NCBI GenBank assembly: GCA_963742925.1
Contig: CAVUNV010000009.1
Location: 1 to 64,000 of the forward strand
DNA length: 64,000 nucleotides
From: PALSA-612 sp963742925
GTDB taxonomy: Bacteria; Actinomycetota; Thermoleophilia; Gaiellales; Gaiellaceae
Direction of reading: 5' to 3'
The translations under genes were made by a program, and so were the position numbers. The first letter of the stretch is position 1, and every line of letters begins with the position of its first letter. Positions 24,414 to 33,659 of this stretch are shown one piece after another. The notes under the pieces are model-generated. The model was given only the letters and a program-made list of their open reading frames with translations. It did not search any database and had not been told where the DNA came from.

Positions 24414-26463
24414 CTAGACGTTCAGCTTCACGAGCCCAGTACCCCAGTTCGAGAACTCACTGCGCGTACCGCCGCACGTCGGATCGAAGACGTAGGTGGC
24501 ATCGTCACAGCTCGGGGACTGGATGTACTCCGTCGCCAGGTAGATCGTGCGGTTGTCACCCACGGCGGCGGAGTAGTCGCCCCAGCGCGGGTCACCGAAG
24601 AAGTACCAGGCGAAGTCGTCCAGTACGTCCTGGCCCGGCAGAACGACGTTGAGGTTGGTGGGCGCGGTGTGCTCGCTCACCTTGGAGACCGCAACACTCG
24701 GGAAGTTCGTGTTGCCGGTCAGCGTGTAGACCATCGCGGCGGAGGTGCCGTCAGTGGCGACACCGATCGCCGGGAAGATCACGTCGTTGTTCCAGTTCGC
24801 GAGATAGCCGTTCGCGTTGGTCGTTGCGCCGACGATGAAGCATGGTGCGATGCCCGGCCGGAGCGCCTGGCACTCCCCGCCCCGCTCGACCAAGCCGTCG
24901 GGCTGATGTCGAAGTACGCGATCGCCGACCGGCGGTGCAGATGCCCGATCGGATCGGCCACAAGAACATCCGTGTTCACGACCGCCCCAGAGTCGGGCCG
25001 CGGTGTTCCCGGTCTTGACCGACTTGACCTCGTTCATCCGGTCGTCGTTGTTCGCGATCGGCCCAGGCTCACAGAACGGGCCGATGAAGAAGTCGCACAG
25101 CGGCGTGTTCCCTACGCTGGGCTGCTCCGCAAACGGAGAGTAGAACGGCGTGTCCGTGAACGGGAAGCCGTACGCCTCCGTACCTGCGATCGCGTAGTTG
25201 AAGAAGATCAGCGGTGAGAAGCTGCTGATCGACAGCGTGTTCGTGAACGCCCACGTCGCGACCCGGTTGTCGTTCGAGCCGAACCAGTCGAGCGCCGACA
25301 ACGCGAACTCCGTACCGAACCGATCAGTCGCGAACGACAGGTTCGGAGAGGTCGCAGGCTGGATCGAATACCAGCAGTACGCGTCGTCCGGATAGATCAG
25401 CGTCAGACCGCACCCGATGAACCCTTCGGGCGTCGGAACGAAGTTGCCGATGTCGATGTAGACGATGTTCGGGAACAGGAACCCGGCCGCCAGAGCGGAC
25501 GAGTCGATGATGTACATCTGCGTCCCGTTGAACGTCGGCGTATCCCAGTCGAACGAGTTCGTCGAGATGAACAGCGCGTTGCGGTTCATACCCAGCAGCG
25601 GCTGATCAGCAAGACAACCGTCGGCGGTGCACGTGCTGCCGTCGAACGACGTGTCCAGAACGTAGATGTTGTAGATCGACAGCGGGTCCGACGTCGTGCT
25701 CACGGCGATGAACACCGCCGAGCCCGGCTGACACCCGGGCGGACCGTACGCAACCTCCGTCACGTACCACTTGCGCGTGACGTTGTCGTAATGAGCCTTC
25801 GGATCCGACACCGAGCAGTAGCCCGTGGCCAGGATCGCCGGCGCCCAGAACTGCTCCATCGGCTCCGGATTCGTCACATGACCGAAGTTCGTGTCCGTGA
25901 TGATGAACACGTTGTTGACGGCCTCGAACACGAAACCGTTGCCCTCGGCCAGTGCCTGATCCGGAGGCGTGTCCGTGTAGCCACCGACCGCGTCCTGCCA
26001 GTACGCGTTCAGAGCCGGTGTCTGAGCCGCAAACTTCTTCGAAACGATCGGCATGCTATGCGCGTGCGGGATCAACGAAGCGTTCGGCGAAGCGCCGACG
26101 TTCGGAGACAGCTCCCCGCTCTTGCCCAGCTTGCCGGGGATAGCCCGGTCGTGGGCCGATGGATCGCCTGGAGCGGTTGCTCTCGCCCCGTCAGCGTGTC
26201 GTAAGTTGGCTTCGCCTGCTTGTTGCCGATGAACGTGACCGGCTGAGACGCCGGTCGACTTGAACTGACCTGTGCCGACGAGCTTCGCCGGAAGGTTCTG
26301 CGCCCTTGTGGTTCACGTGGCCCGCACCCTTCGACCAGCCCTTGCCGGCGACCTTCGCCGACGTGTGCGACGAGGTCGCTGCGCTCACCGACGCGGCCGC
26401 AGCCGCGGCCACCAGCAGCGCGGTCAAAAGGACCGCTGCTGTTGCAAATTTGCGTCGTTTCAC
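24414..26463 (-). pseudogene. Secreted beta-propeller-like protein, multiple frameshifts
   Basis: The gene starts at GTG 26463 with a signal peptide (VKRRKFATAAVLLTALLVAA) after GGAGAGGAATCT. Coding then passes through three frames: residues reading GHVNHKGAQNLPAKLVG, then PVTFIGNKQAKPTYDTLTG, then a 550-codon frame from about 26090 (IPHAHSMPIVSKKF). A further pair of compensating shifts near 24890-25000 interrupts NEVKSVKTGNTAA; the missing part (NTDVLVADPIGHLHRRSAIA) is in another frame. The motif PRWGDYSAAVGDNRTIYLA is common in secreted beta-propeller proteins. I do not recognise the function. GC content looks lower than that of its neighbours. Indels may be consensus errors. Confidence 0.65.
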
Positions 26464-26542
26464 AGATTCCTCTCCTCTCGATTCCAACTGCTTCTCTCCT
26501 CCTCAAACACCACTGCAACAAACATTCCTGCCTTCGCAGCCA

Positions 26543-27994
26543 TCACCCCCCTTTCGAACGTCTAGCTTTCCCCCAATACGAACCTGTCCTGCTGGCAGTA
26601 CGTCTGGTGCAGGTACTCCTCGAATCTCGCGAGGAGCTTGCGCACCTCGTGATGACGGACATTCCTAGCAATGCAAGCGGACGGCGACCACCGTAGCAAG
26701 TCTTCCGGGACGCGTCGCGCCCCAGCGGTCTCACAACCGTGTCACCACCCGTCACACGCACTGCACGCAAGAGCCTAGACGGCCTCGTGCCCAAAAGCAA
26801 GTTGCTACATGAGCCACGAAACGCGGCTTCGCGCCTGCCTTTCGAGCGGCTCGGAACGATGCCGGGAGCAGCGGCTGCCGTGGTCGCCACGGGGTCACCT
26901 TCGGCCCGGAATGCCGGTTTCCTGCGCTGTGCAGCGTCTTTCGAGATGTGAGCCAGGGTGCGGGACGGCGCTCTCCCGGCGCGGTAGAGCGCCGTCCAGT
27001 AGGCGGTGCGAGTGAGATAGGCGCGTGGAGCGGACGAGCCGCGGAGCCCGTAGGCGCCGTCGTAAGTGGCATAAGCCACAGTTACGGGTGAGGAAAGCCG
27101 TCCGCCGGCGGTCGACAGGCGGCGCGGCAGCCGGGTCAGGGCGGGCTCGATCTGGGTTCCCTCGTGCCATTCGTTGTAGCTGGTGATGGTGATCCGATCT
27201 GCTCCGGCGCGGATCGCGGCCTGCCACATGGCGTCGTACGTCGCCCCACCGTTGCGGGCGCGGAAATGGGTGTCGCCGGTCGCACGCAGGGCGTCGTAGC
27301 CGGGGCCGACCGAAGGCGCGCAGATCATCCTGGCCCGATGGGCACGCGCGCAGAGCGGGGCGAAGGCGGCGGGCCCGATCGTGACGACGTCGTATGTGTA
27401 GATGCCCGCGAAGTGCGCGGCCTGGGCGCGGGCGACGTTCACGGTCTGCGCGAGCACCTGGATGCCCGGCAGCGACGGGAGCAGCGTGGCCCAACTCGCG
27501 TCGTCGATCTCGAACGGGTGGTACACGTAGAAGCGGCTGATGCCGAGCAGGCGAAGATGGGCGATGTCGGACGCCACGCTGGCCGCGGTCCGGTCGGGGT
27601 ACGGCTCGATCTGGACGGCCACCGCCAGGTTGTGCTTCGTAGCCACGCTCACGATCATCGGCAGGCGCTGGTCTTCGATTGAGCCCAGACCCCACCAGGA
27701 GCTCACGACTTCGCGGATGCCGGCGCCTGCGATGTCTCGCATCTGGGCCTGTACGACCGCCGGGTCGGAGCTCGAGTAGGGCCCGCGGGCCGGGTAGTAG
27801 CTCGTCGCCAGGTCGAGCGGTGGGATGTGGCCGCTCTGGGCCCAGTGCTGGTAGCTGCCGTCGCGTTGCGGGGTCCCGTACCACGGGTAGTAGAAGATCG
27901 ACGCATCGCCGCCCGCCGCTGGGTGCCCGCCCGTGAGGGCACCCGCCGGAGCGAGGAGTGCGAGCAGCCCGAGGACGAGAGCGAGTCGTGTCAT
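26543..27994 (-). CDS. Secreted GH99/GH71-like glycoside hydrolase
   Basis: A signal peptide (MTRLALVLGLLALLAPAGAL) is followed by a TIM-barrel domain of the GH99 type: IFYYPWYGTPQRDG, VVSSWWGLGSIEDQRL, and SYNEWHEGTQIEPAL, which carries the two acidic residues of GH99 endo-alpha-mannosidases. The substrate is unknown. ATG 27994 is chosen for the signal peptide; the frame is open 27 codons upstream. The last 120 or so residues (after WTALYRAGRAPS) are arginine/serine-rich and unlike the family, so the true stop was probably lost to an indel near 26950. Confidence 0.7.
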   Translation of the reverse strand: MTRLALVLGLLALLAPAGALTGGHPAAGGDASIFYYPWYGTPQRDGSYQHWAQSGHIPPLDLATSYYPARGPYSSSDPAVVQAQMRDIAGAGIREVVSSWWGLGSIEDQRLPMIVSVATKHNLAVAVQIEPYPDRTAASVASDIAHLRLLGISRFYVYHPFEIDDASWATLLPSLPGIQVLAQTVNVARAQAAHFAGIYTYDVVTIGPAAFAPLCARAHRARMICAPSVGPGYDALRATGDTHFRARNGGATYDAMWQAAIRAGADRITITSYNEWHEGTQIEPALTRLPRRLSTAGGRLSSPVTVAYATYDGAYGLRGSSAPRAYLTRTAYWTALYRAGRAPSRTLAHISKDAAQRRKPAFRAEGDPVATTAAAAPGIVPSRSKGRREAAFRGSCSNLLLGTRPSRLLRAVRVTGGDTVVRPLGRDASRKTCYGGRRPLALLGMSVITRCASSSRDSRSTCTRRTASRTGSYWGKARRSKGG

Positions 27995-28077
27995 TCCGCA
28001 GAGGCCGAGGATGGCCCGCCGCGGATCATGACAGCCGGACCTGCAGGAGGCGACCCGGAGGCAGTAGCCTCCCATGC

Positions 28078-28296
28078 ATGGACGAGCCGGTTCGGCTGAC
28101 GAGAGTGCACGACGAGATCGAGGCGGAGATGGTGTGCGGACTGCTCCGCTCGGCCGGCATCGAATGCGCCCACCGGATCACCCAGGAATCGGACTCGCCG
28201 CTGGAGGGATTCCAGTCCGAAGGCCCGCACGAGGTCATCGTTCACCAGTCCGACCTGGAAGCCGCCCAGGCCCTCCTGGCAGACACGCAGGGCTGA
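28078..28296 (+). CDS. DUF2007-family protein
   Basis: The 72-residue protein has the DUF2007 pattern: RLTRVHDEIEAEMVCGLLRS at the start, then HEVIVHQSDLEAAQALLA, a ferredoxin-like fold proposed to take part in signalling or quality control. ATG 28078 lies 7 nt after TAGCCT (28065-28070), suggesting a leaderless mRNA. The longer upstream frame is non-coding in style. It is divergent from the GH99-like gene and isolated. Confidence 0.7.
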   Translation: MDEPVRLTRVHDEIEAEMVCGLLRSAGIECAHRITQESDSPLEGFQSEGPHEVIVHQSDLEAAQALLADTQG

Positions 28297-28553
28297 CCGG
28301 CTCCCTCCCTTGTGGCCCCGAGCATCGGTGTAGACCCTGATTACGCCGCAGGGTCGACCCTGAGTCCATCGTGACACGATTTGTGCTAATTTAAACATCG
28401 TTACAGCGAGCGAGACGTCCTGACGGGGTTTCAGATTGCCGTCTGCCCGTCAGCCAGATTCTTCTTCTTCCTCGTTGCGACCGATGTCTCAGCCTCAGCT
28501 GGGCCAGCGCATTTGAATGCGCTGCCTGTTTCGCTGAAATCGCAGGAGGACTC
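28297..28553 (+). promoter_or_regulatory. Leader and promoter region of the secreted protein at 28554
   Basis: No gene is seen. The first part has a stem GACCCTG / CAGGGTC near 28333-28355 overlapping a 14-bp palindrome (28349-28362), which could end the DUF2007 transcript. An AT-rich stretch around 28381-28395 (GTGCTAATTTAAACA) is the best promoter candidate. Near 28506-28523 AGCGCATT and AATGCGCT form a hairpin, and GCAGGAGGACTC supplies the ribosome-binding site for ATG 28554. Confidence 0.35.
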
Positions 28554-29168
28554 ATGAAAAAGCTCGCATTTCTTTGCGTTGCTCTGCTTGCAGCGGCCGT
28601 GACGGCGTCGACAGCACTCGCCGTGCACAGCCCGCCGGCGGCGGGCCCGGCGCAGTGCGCTCAGGGCACGCTCGTCGTCAACGTCAACTACACGCTGACC
28701 AATGACTTCAACTCCGGGGTCGCCGGCAACGCGTGGGCCAACGACACGATCAACCGTCATCTGCAGATCCGGCAGGTTGGTAGCGGGACGCCCACGCCGA
28801 CGACGCAGTACTGCGCCATGATCGACGACACCGGATCCTTCGTGACCTTCGCGGGCCTCAGCCCCAGCGGCAACTCGACGGTCTCCGCAGGCATCAACGG
28901 CCGAATCAACGGTGGCTACGACACCACCCTGTTCACCGGCACGCTCAATCCGAGCCCGGCGTACAAGCCATGCGCGGCAACCTGGGGCACGTTCGACCTC
29001 CAGTGCACCGACGCGTACAACTGCCCCGGTGCTCACCCGAGCTTCCTGAGCTACTTCAACGGGAGCCCGAGCTGGGACTACGCCAACTGGGGCTGGGCGT
29101 ACCACACCGCCAAGAACGGCACCTGGATCAACGCCGACAGCGGTAACAGCGGCGACATCACCGGCTAG
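28554..29168 (+). CDS. Secreted protein, unknown
   Basis: The 204-residue protein has a clear signal peptide (MKKLAFLCVALLAAAVTAS, cleavage after TALA) and a mature part rich in Asn, Gly, Ser and Thr with six cysteines, suggesting an extracellular disulfide-bonded beta fold (GTLVVNVNYTLTNDFNSGVA; WDYANWGWAYHTAKNGTW). I do not recognise it. AGGAGG is well spaced before the ATG. Base composition is less GC-rich than in surrounding housekeeping genes. A 12-bp stem follows its stop. Confidence 0.7.
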   Translation: MKKLAFLCVALLAAAVTASTALAVHSPPAAGPAQCAQGTLVVNVNYTLTNDFNSGVAGNAWANDTINRHLQIRQVGSGTPTPTTQYCAMIDDTGSFVTFAGLSPSGNSTVSAGINGRINGGYDTTLFTGTLNPSPAYKPCAATWGTFDLQCTDAYNCPGAHPSFLSYFNGSPSWDYANWGWAYHTAKNGTWINADSGNSGDITG

Positions 29169-29187
29169 ACCAGCCGCACCGCCTTCC

Positions 29188-29222
29188 AAGGGTCGGGCTC
29201 TCGTCCTGGGAGTCCGACCCTT
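29188..29222 (+). terminator. Hairpin after the secreted protein gene
   Basis: AAGGGTCGGGCT pairs with AGTCCGACCCTT (29188-29199 and 29211-29222, one G-T pair) around an 11-nt loop, 19 nt after the stop. There is no T-run, so it may be a Rho-dependent or RNA-stabilising 3' end. Confidence 0.5.
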
Positions 29223-29285
29223 GCTTCAGCTGCCTCCGCAACGTCACGCAGAGTCGTTGCCCCCAGCGCGTGAGACTCGAGCCTC

Positions 29286-29313
29286 AAAGAAAAAGCCCCG
29301 CAAAGCGAGGCTT
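29286..29313 (-). terminator. Intrinsic terminator of tRNA-Pro
   Basis: On the minus strand, AAGCCTCGC and GCGGGGCTT (29313-29305 and 29301-29293) form a 9-bp stem with loop TTT, followed by a T-rich tract (29294-29286). It begins 6 nt after the 3' end of the tRNA gene. Confidence 0.8.
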
Positions 29314-29319
29314 CTCGAT

Positions 29320-29393
29320 CGGGGCGCCGAGATTCGAACTCGGGACCTCTAGTCCCCCAGACTAGCGCGCTAACCAGGCTGCGCCACGCCCCG
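29320..29393 (-). tRNA. tRNA-Pro (anticodon GGG)
   Basis: A 74-nt cloverleaf on the minus strand: acceptor stem CGGGGCG / CGCCCCG, D-arm GCGC..GCGC, anticodon stem CTAGT / ACTAG with loop CTGGGGG giving anticodon GGG, and T-arm with GTTCGAATC. The 3' CCA is not encoded; the CCA-adding-type enzyme in this window (45676-48240) could add it. An intrinsic terminator follows directly. Confidence 0.92.
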
Positions 29394-29462
29394 GCCTGCC
29401 GAGTGTAGCCGAGCGGCTCTCGAGCGTTAAAGAGGCTTGCCGCGGCTGCCGAAGACTCTTCG

Positions 29463-30330
29463 ATGACGCGATCGTTGCGATTCGCGGCCATCCTGGCGTT
29501 CCTCGGGGCATCGCTCGTACTGCCCGGGGCGGTGCTCGCGGTCGGCAGCCCGCGGATCGCGGCGATCCAGGTGGCCCTGCGGGCCAAGCATCTCTACAGC
29601 GGCACGGTGGACGGCGATGCCGGGCCGACGACGACGGCAGCGCTCGTCGCGGTCCAGAAGCAGGCCGGCCTCGTCCCGGACGGCGTGGCCGGACCCCGGA
29701 CCGTTGCCGCGCTCGGGCCGCTCGCCGGCCCCGCGCTCGGGACGCGGCCGCTCGCGCCGGGCGCCGTCGGCGGCGACGTCGTCGAGGTCCAGTTCCTGCT
29801 CGCGTGGCACGGGTTCCCGTCCGGGAAGATCGACGGCGCGTTCGGCTCGCACACCGAGGCGGCGCTGCTCCGCTTCCAGCACTGGGCAGGCCTGCCCGCG
29901 GTCGGGCGTCGTCGGTCCTTCGACGATCGCCGCCCTCCACGATCCCGTCCCGACGTGCCCGCTCAGCCTCGCCTGGCCGCTTCGCACCGGGATCGGCGAC
30001 CGCTTCGGGCCGCGCGGTGCCGGGTTTCATCCCGGGCTCGACCTGCCCGCCCCGACCGGGACGCCCGTCCACGCGGCCGCCGTCGGCAGGGTCACGCTGG
30101 CCGGGCCGACGAGCGACGGCTACGGGAACCTCGTCGTCGTCAGGAACGCGGACGGCGTCGAGACGATGTACGCGCACCTCTCCCGGATCCTCGTCGTGCC
30201 GGGCCAGCCCGTGACCGTGGGCTCGCTGATCGGGCTCGTCGGCGCGACAGGCGAGACGACCGGGCCTCACCTGCACTTCGAGGTCCGCGTCCGCGGCGCC
30301 GCGGTCGACCCGGTCCCCGCTCTCGGCTAG
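29463..30330 (+). pseudogene. Secreted M23 peptidase with two peptidoglycan-binding domains, one frameshift
   Basis: A signal peptide (MTRSLRFAAILAFLGASLVL) is followed by two PG_binding_1 domains (IAAIQVALRAKHLYSGTVDG and VVEVQFLLAWHGFPSGKIDG) and an M23/LytM endopeptidase domain (HPGLDLPAPTGTPV, then GPHLHFEVRVRG, holding the zinc histidines). The peptidase domain is in the next frame: an extra G near 29908 (in GTCGGGCGTC) breaks GLPAVG from VVGPSTIAALHD. Without it one 289-residue cell-wall hydrolase would result. The two parts are otherwise intact, so a consensus error is likely. Confidence 0.75.
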
Positions 30331-30334
30331 GGAG

Positions 30335-30637
30335 CTACTCGCCTCTCAGCCGGCGGTACAAGCGGTCGACGAGGTCCGGCATGCGCTCCAGCCCCTCGGT
30401 GATCACCCGGATCCGGTACTCGAGGAAGTGCTCCGGCTCGACGACCAGCGCCTTCGCGAGCCTCGCGATCACGTCGTTCGAGGGAACCGGCCGGCTCCCG
30501 TGGACGATGTGGTTCAGGTAGCCGGCGGAGAGACCCGTCTTCGCCGCCAGCCCACGGTAGGTCGTCGCGGTGTCCTCCATCAGCCGCTCGATCGTCGGGC
30601 CGAACGGCTCCTCGCTGAAGCGGCGCTTCTTGGGCAC
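30335..30637 (-). CDS. XRE-family helix-turn-helix regulator
   Basis: The 100-residue protein starting at GTG 30637 (PKKRRFSEEPFGPTIERLM) has a Cro/C1-type HTH (TTYRGLAAKTGLSAGYLNHI, then PVPSNDVIARLAKAL) and a helical C-terminus. The frame continues upstream without a stop into the end of proS, so it could be a C-terminal fusion, but ProRS proteins have no such domain and GTG is well placed. More likely the proS stop was lost by one of the indels seen in that gene. Target unknown. Confidence 0.65.
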   Translation of the reverse strand: MPKKRRFSEEPFGPTIERLMEDTATTYRGLAAKTGLSAGYLNHIVHGSRPVPSNDVIARLAKALVVEPEHFLEYRIRVITEGLERMPDLVDRLYRRLRGE

Positions 30638-32296
30638 TAGCGGCCGACCTCCTCCGGCGCGTACGCGGCGCTCCTCGCCCGTCTCGCGGTGGCGCACGTC
30701 GACGAGTCCGTCCTCGAGGCTCTTCTTGCCGGCCGTGATCCGGAGCGGGATGCCGATCAGATCGGCGTCGGCGAACTTCTCGCCGGCGCGGGCGTCGCGG
30801 TCGTCGAGGAGCACCGAGCGGCCGGCCGACGACAGTGCCTCTGCGACCTGTCCTGCGATTTCCTCCGCCCCGGCCAACGCGATCACGTGCGCATCGTACG
30901 GCGAAATCGACGCGGGCCACACGATGCCCTGCTCGTCGCCCCGCTGCTCGACCACCGCCGCCATCACGCGGGCCGGGCCGATGCCGTAGCTGCCGCCGAG
31001 CAGCGGCTTCTCGACGCCGTCCTCGTCGAGGAACGTCGCCTCGAGCGGGCCGGAGTAGAAGCTGCCGAAGTTGAAGATGTGCCCGACCTCGATCGCGGTG
31101 CGGAACCCGAGCGCGCCGCCGCACTCGGGACAGGTGTCGCCCTCCTGCGGCTCGCGCAGGTCGGCGAAGCGAGGCGTGAAGTCGCGCCCCGCCTCGACGC
31201 CGCGCAGGTGCCAGCCGTCGCGGTTGGCGCCGGCGACGAACTGCCCCTCGCGCAGCGCCTCGTCGGCGATCACCTCGCCGGAGAAGCCGACCGGGCCGAG
31301 CGAGCCTCCGCTCGCGCCGAACGCGGAGCGGATCTCGTCGTCGGTGGCGGGCCGCGAGGTGCCGGGAAGCGCGTCGTACAGCTTGGTCTCGCTGAGCCGG
31401 TCGTCGCCGCGCACGAGCGCGAGGACGAGCGTGCCGTCGTCCTTGACGACCGGCATGGCCTTCGAGGTCGCCGACGCGTCGACGCCGAGGAAGCTCGGCC
31501 AAGCGCCTCGATCGTCGTGACGCCAGGCGTCTCGACCTCCTCCGGCGCGGCGAGCGGCTCCGGGAAGACGGGCGCGCGCGGGATCGCCCGCGCCACCTCG
31601 AGGTCGCCGGCGTAGTCGCCGTTCTCGCAGCGGACAAGGGTGTTCTCGCCGGAGCCGGACGGAGCGAGGAAGTCGATGCTGAACTTCCCGCCCATGATCC
31701 CGCTCTCGGCCTGGACGTCGTAGACCTCCAGCCCGCAGCGATTGAAGATCCGGTGGTACGCGGCCCGGTTCGCCTCGAAGCTCGTGCGCACGCCGTCCTC
31801 GTCGCGGTCGAACGAATAGCCGTCCTTCATGATGAACTCGCGGACGCGGAGAAGGCCGCCGCGGGGGCGCGGCTCGTCGCGGCCCTTGGTCTGGAAGTGG
31901 TACCAGAGCTGCGGCAGCTCCTTGTACGACTGGATCTCGCGGGCGTGGAAGGTGACCGTCTCCTCGTGGGTCACCGGCAGGACGAAGTGGCGGCCGGTGC
32001 GGTCGTGGAGGTGGAAGATTTCCGGGATCCTGATCCGACCGGTCGTCTCCCACAGCTCGGCCGGCGTCAGGACCGGCATCAGCATCTCCTGGCCGCCGAT
32101 CGCGTCCATCTCCTCGCGGATGATCTGCTCGATCCTTCCGGTGGACACGCCAGCCGAGCGGCATGAACGTCCAGATGCCGGCCGACACCTGCCGGATGAA
32201 CCCGCCGCGGACCAGCAGCTTGTGCGAGAGCGCCTCCGCGTCGGACGGCGGCTCGCGCAGGGTCGGAAGGAAGAGCTGTGAAGCCCGGACGATCAT
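30638..32296 (-). pseudogene. proS: Prolyl-tRNA synthetase, bacterial type, frame disrupted
   Basis: Class II ProRS motifs are all present but spread over two frames: MIVRASQLFLPTLREPPSDA and TFMPLGWRVHRK in one; RIEQIIREEMDAIGGQEMLM, VLPVTHEETVTFHARE and RTSFEANRAAYHRIFNRCGL in the next; then GVDASATSKAMPVV, FYSGPLEATFLDEDG, GGSYGIGPARVMAAVVEQ and the anticodon domain back in the first. Extra bases near 32134 and near 31500 explain the switches. The editing domain is present. As ProRS is essential and no second copy is visible, I read these as likely consensus errors. Confidence 0.85.
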
Positions 32297-32314
32297 CGTT
32301 GTCGCCTCAGGCTA

Positions 32315-33478
32315 CTAGGCTTCGACGGGGGCCGGAGCCGGAGCGGACTCGAGCGGGATCTCGGACATCTCGGCCATCGCCAGTGCAGCGGGCTTGGCCA
32401 TCTTCAGCCGTTTGGGCCGGTGCATGCCCTCGGCGATCCACTTGTCGATCTCGTGGAACAACTCGTCGATCAGGATGTCGGAGGAGACCTTCTTGAGCAC
32501 GCGGCCGTGCGCGTAGACGAAGCCGACGTCACGGCCGCCGGCGATCCCGAAGTCGGCGTCGCCCGCCTCGCCGGGCCCGTTGACCGCGCAGCCGAGCACG
32601 GCTACCTCGATGTGCTGCGGGTAGCTCCTGAGGCGCTCCTCGACGACCACGGCGAGGCTCTCGACGCCGACGTTGTCACGGCCGCAGGACGGGCAGGCGA
32701 TCATGATCGGCCCGCGCTCGCGCAGGCCGAGCGCCTTCAGGATCTCCCACGCCGTCTCGACCTCCTTGACCGGATCGGCGGTCAGCGAGACGCGCATCGT
32801 GTCGCCGATGCCGTCGACGAGCAGCGCGCCCATGCCGACGGCGCTCTTGATCGACCCCGAGAAGGGCGTGCCGGCCTCCGTGACGCCGAGGTGGAGCGGG
32901 TACGGCACCTTCTCGGACAGCATCCGATAGGCGCGGATCATCGTCGGCACGTGGCTCGACTTGACCGAGATCTTGAACTCGTGGAAGTCGAGCTTCTCGA
33001 GCAGCTCCACCTCCTCGATCGCCGCGGCGACGAGCGCTTCCGCCTGATCCTTCTGCGCCAGAGTCGCCAGGTGCTTGGGGAGCGAGCCGGAGTTGGCACC
33101 GATCCGCATCGCGATGCCCGCCTGCTTCGCGGCTCTGACCACCAGCTCCACCTTGTCCGGCCCGCCGATGTTCCCGGGATTGATCCGGACGGCCGCGACG
33201 CCGCCCTCGATCGCTTTCAGGGCGAGCGAGGCGTTGAAGTGGATGTCGGCGATGATCGGAACCGGCGAGAAGCGGACGATCCTCGGGAGCGCGTCGGCGT
33301 CCTCGGTCTTCGGAACCGCCACGCGGACGATCTCGCAACCCGCGGATGCGAGCGCCGCGATCTGCGCCGTCGTCGCCTCGACGTCGTGCGTCTTCGTCAG
33401 CGTCATCGACTGGACGACGACGGGAGCACCACCCCCGATGAGCACGCCGCCGACGGAGATCTGCCGCTTGCTCGCCAC
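32315..33478 (-). CDS. ispG: 4-hydroxy-3-methylbut-2-en-1-yl diphosphate synthase
   Basis: The 387-residue GcpE/IspG catalyses the penultimate step of the MEP isoprenoid pathway using a 4Fe-4S cluster. The cluster cysteines are visible in ACPSCGRDN and AVLGCAVNGPGE. The TIM-barrel part begins RQISVGGVLIGGGAPVVVQS. The extra C-terminal tail is Ala/Pro-rich. GTG 33478 lies 6 nt after a TAAGCT -10 on the minus strand. dxr, of the same pathway, is two genes upstream. Confidence 0.95.
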   Translation of the reverse strand: MASKRQISVGGVLIGGGAPVVVQSMTLTKTHDVEATTAQIAALASAGCEIVRVAVPKTEDADALPRIVRFSPVPIIADIHFNASLALKAIEGGVAAVRINPGNIGGPDKVELVVRAAKQAGIAMRIGANSGSLPKHLATLAQKDQAEALVAAAIEEVELLEKLDFHEFKISVKSSHVPTMIRAYRMLSEKVPYPLHLGVTEAGTPFSGSIKSAVGMGALLVDGIGDTMRVSLTADPVKEVETAWEILKALGLRERGPIMIACPSCGRDNVGVESLAVVVEERLRSYPQHIEVAVLGCAVNGPGEAGDADFGIAGGRDVGFVYAHGRVLKKVSSDILIDELFHEIDKWIAEGMHRPKRLKMAKPAALAMAEMSEIPLESAPAPAPVEA

Positions 33479-33511
33479 GCTCTTAGCTTAACCACCCTCC
33501 CGGCTCCGAGC

Positions 33512-33532
33512 CTTGTAACAGACTGTTGCAAG
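33512..33532. promoter_or_regulatory. Imperfect 21-bp palindrome upstream of ispG
   Basis: CTTGTAACAG and CTGTTGCAAG surround a central A, with one mismatch. It lies 34-54 bp before the ispG start in a 181-bp gap that has no gene. It could be an operator or part of the -35 region. Confidence 0.4.
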
Positions 33533-33625
33533 GGCGAAGAGCCCTGCCGTTCGGTGCCGCGACCGACATGGCGGGCGCGGCTTGCTCTGCTCGCCCTCGA
33601 GCCAACGCCGAGCGAAGTCACCATG

Positions 33626-33646
33626 GTGCCGGCGAAGCCGGCGCCG
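33626..33646 (-). terminator. Hairpin at the end of the dxr/site-2 protease cistrons
   Basis: GGTGCCGGC and GCCGGCGCC around GAA (33626-33634, 33638-33646), 14 nt beyond the protease stop at 33660 on the minus strand. GC-rich with no T-run; a possible Rho-dependent end. Confidence 0.4.
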
Positions 33647-33659
33647 GATTTCGTTCGGC

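Noticed and set aside
26543..26950. C-terminal 120 residues of the GH99-like frame as a real extra domain
   Set aside because: Arg/Ser-rich with no repeats or conserved motif and unlike family members; best explained by a lost stop.
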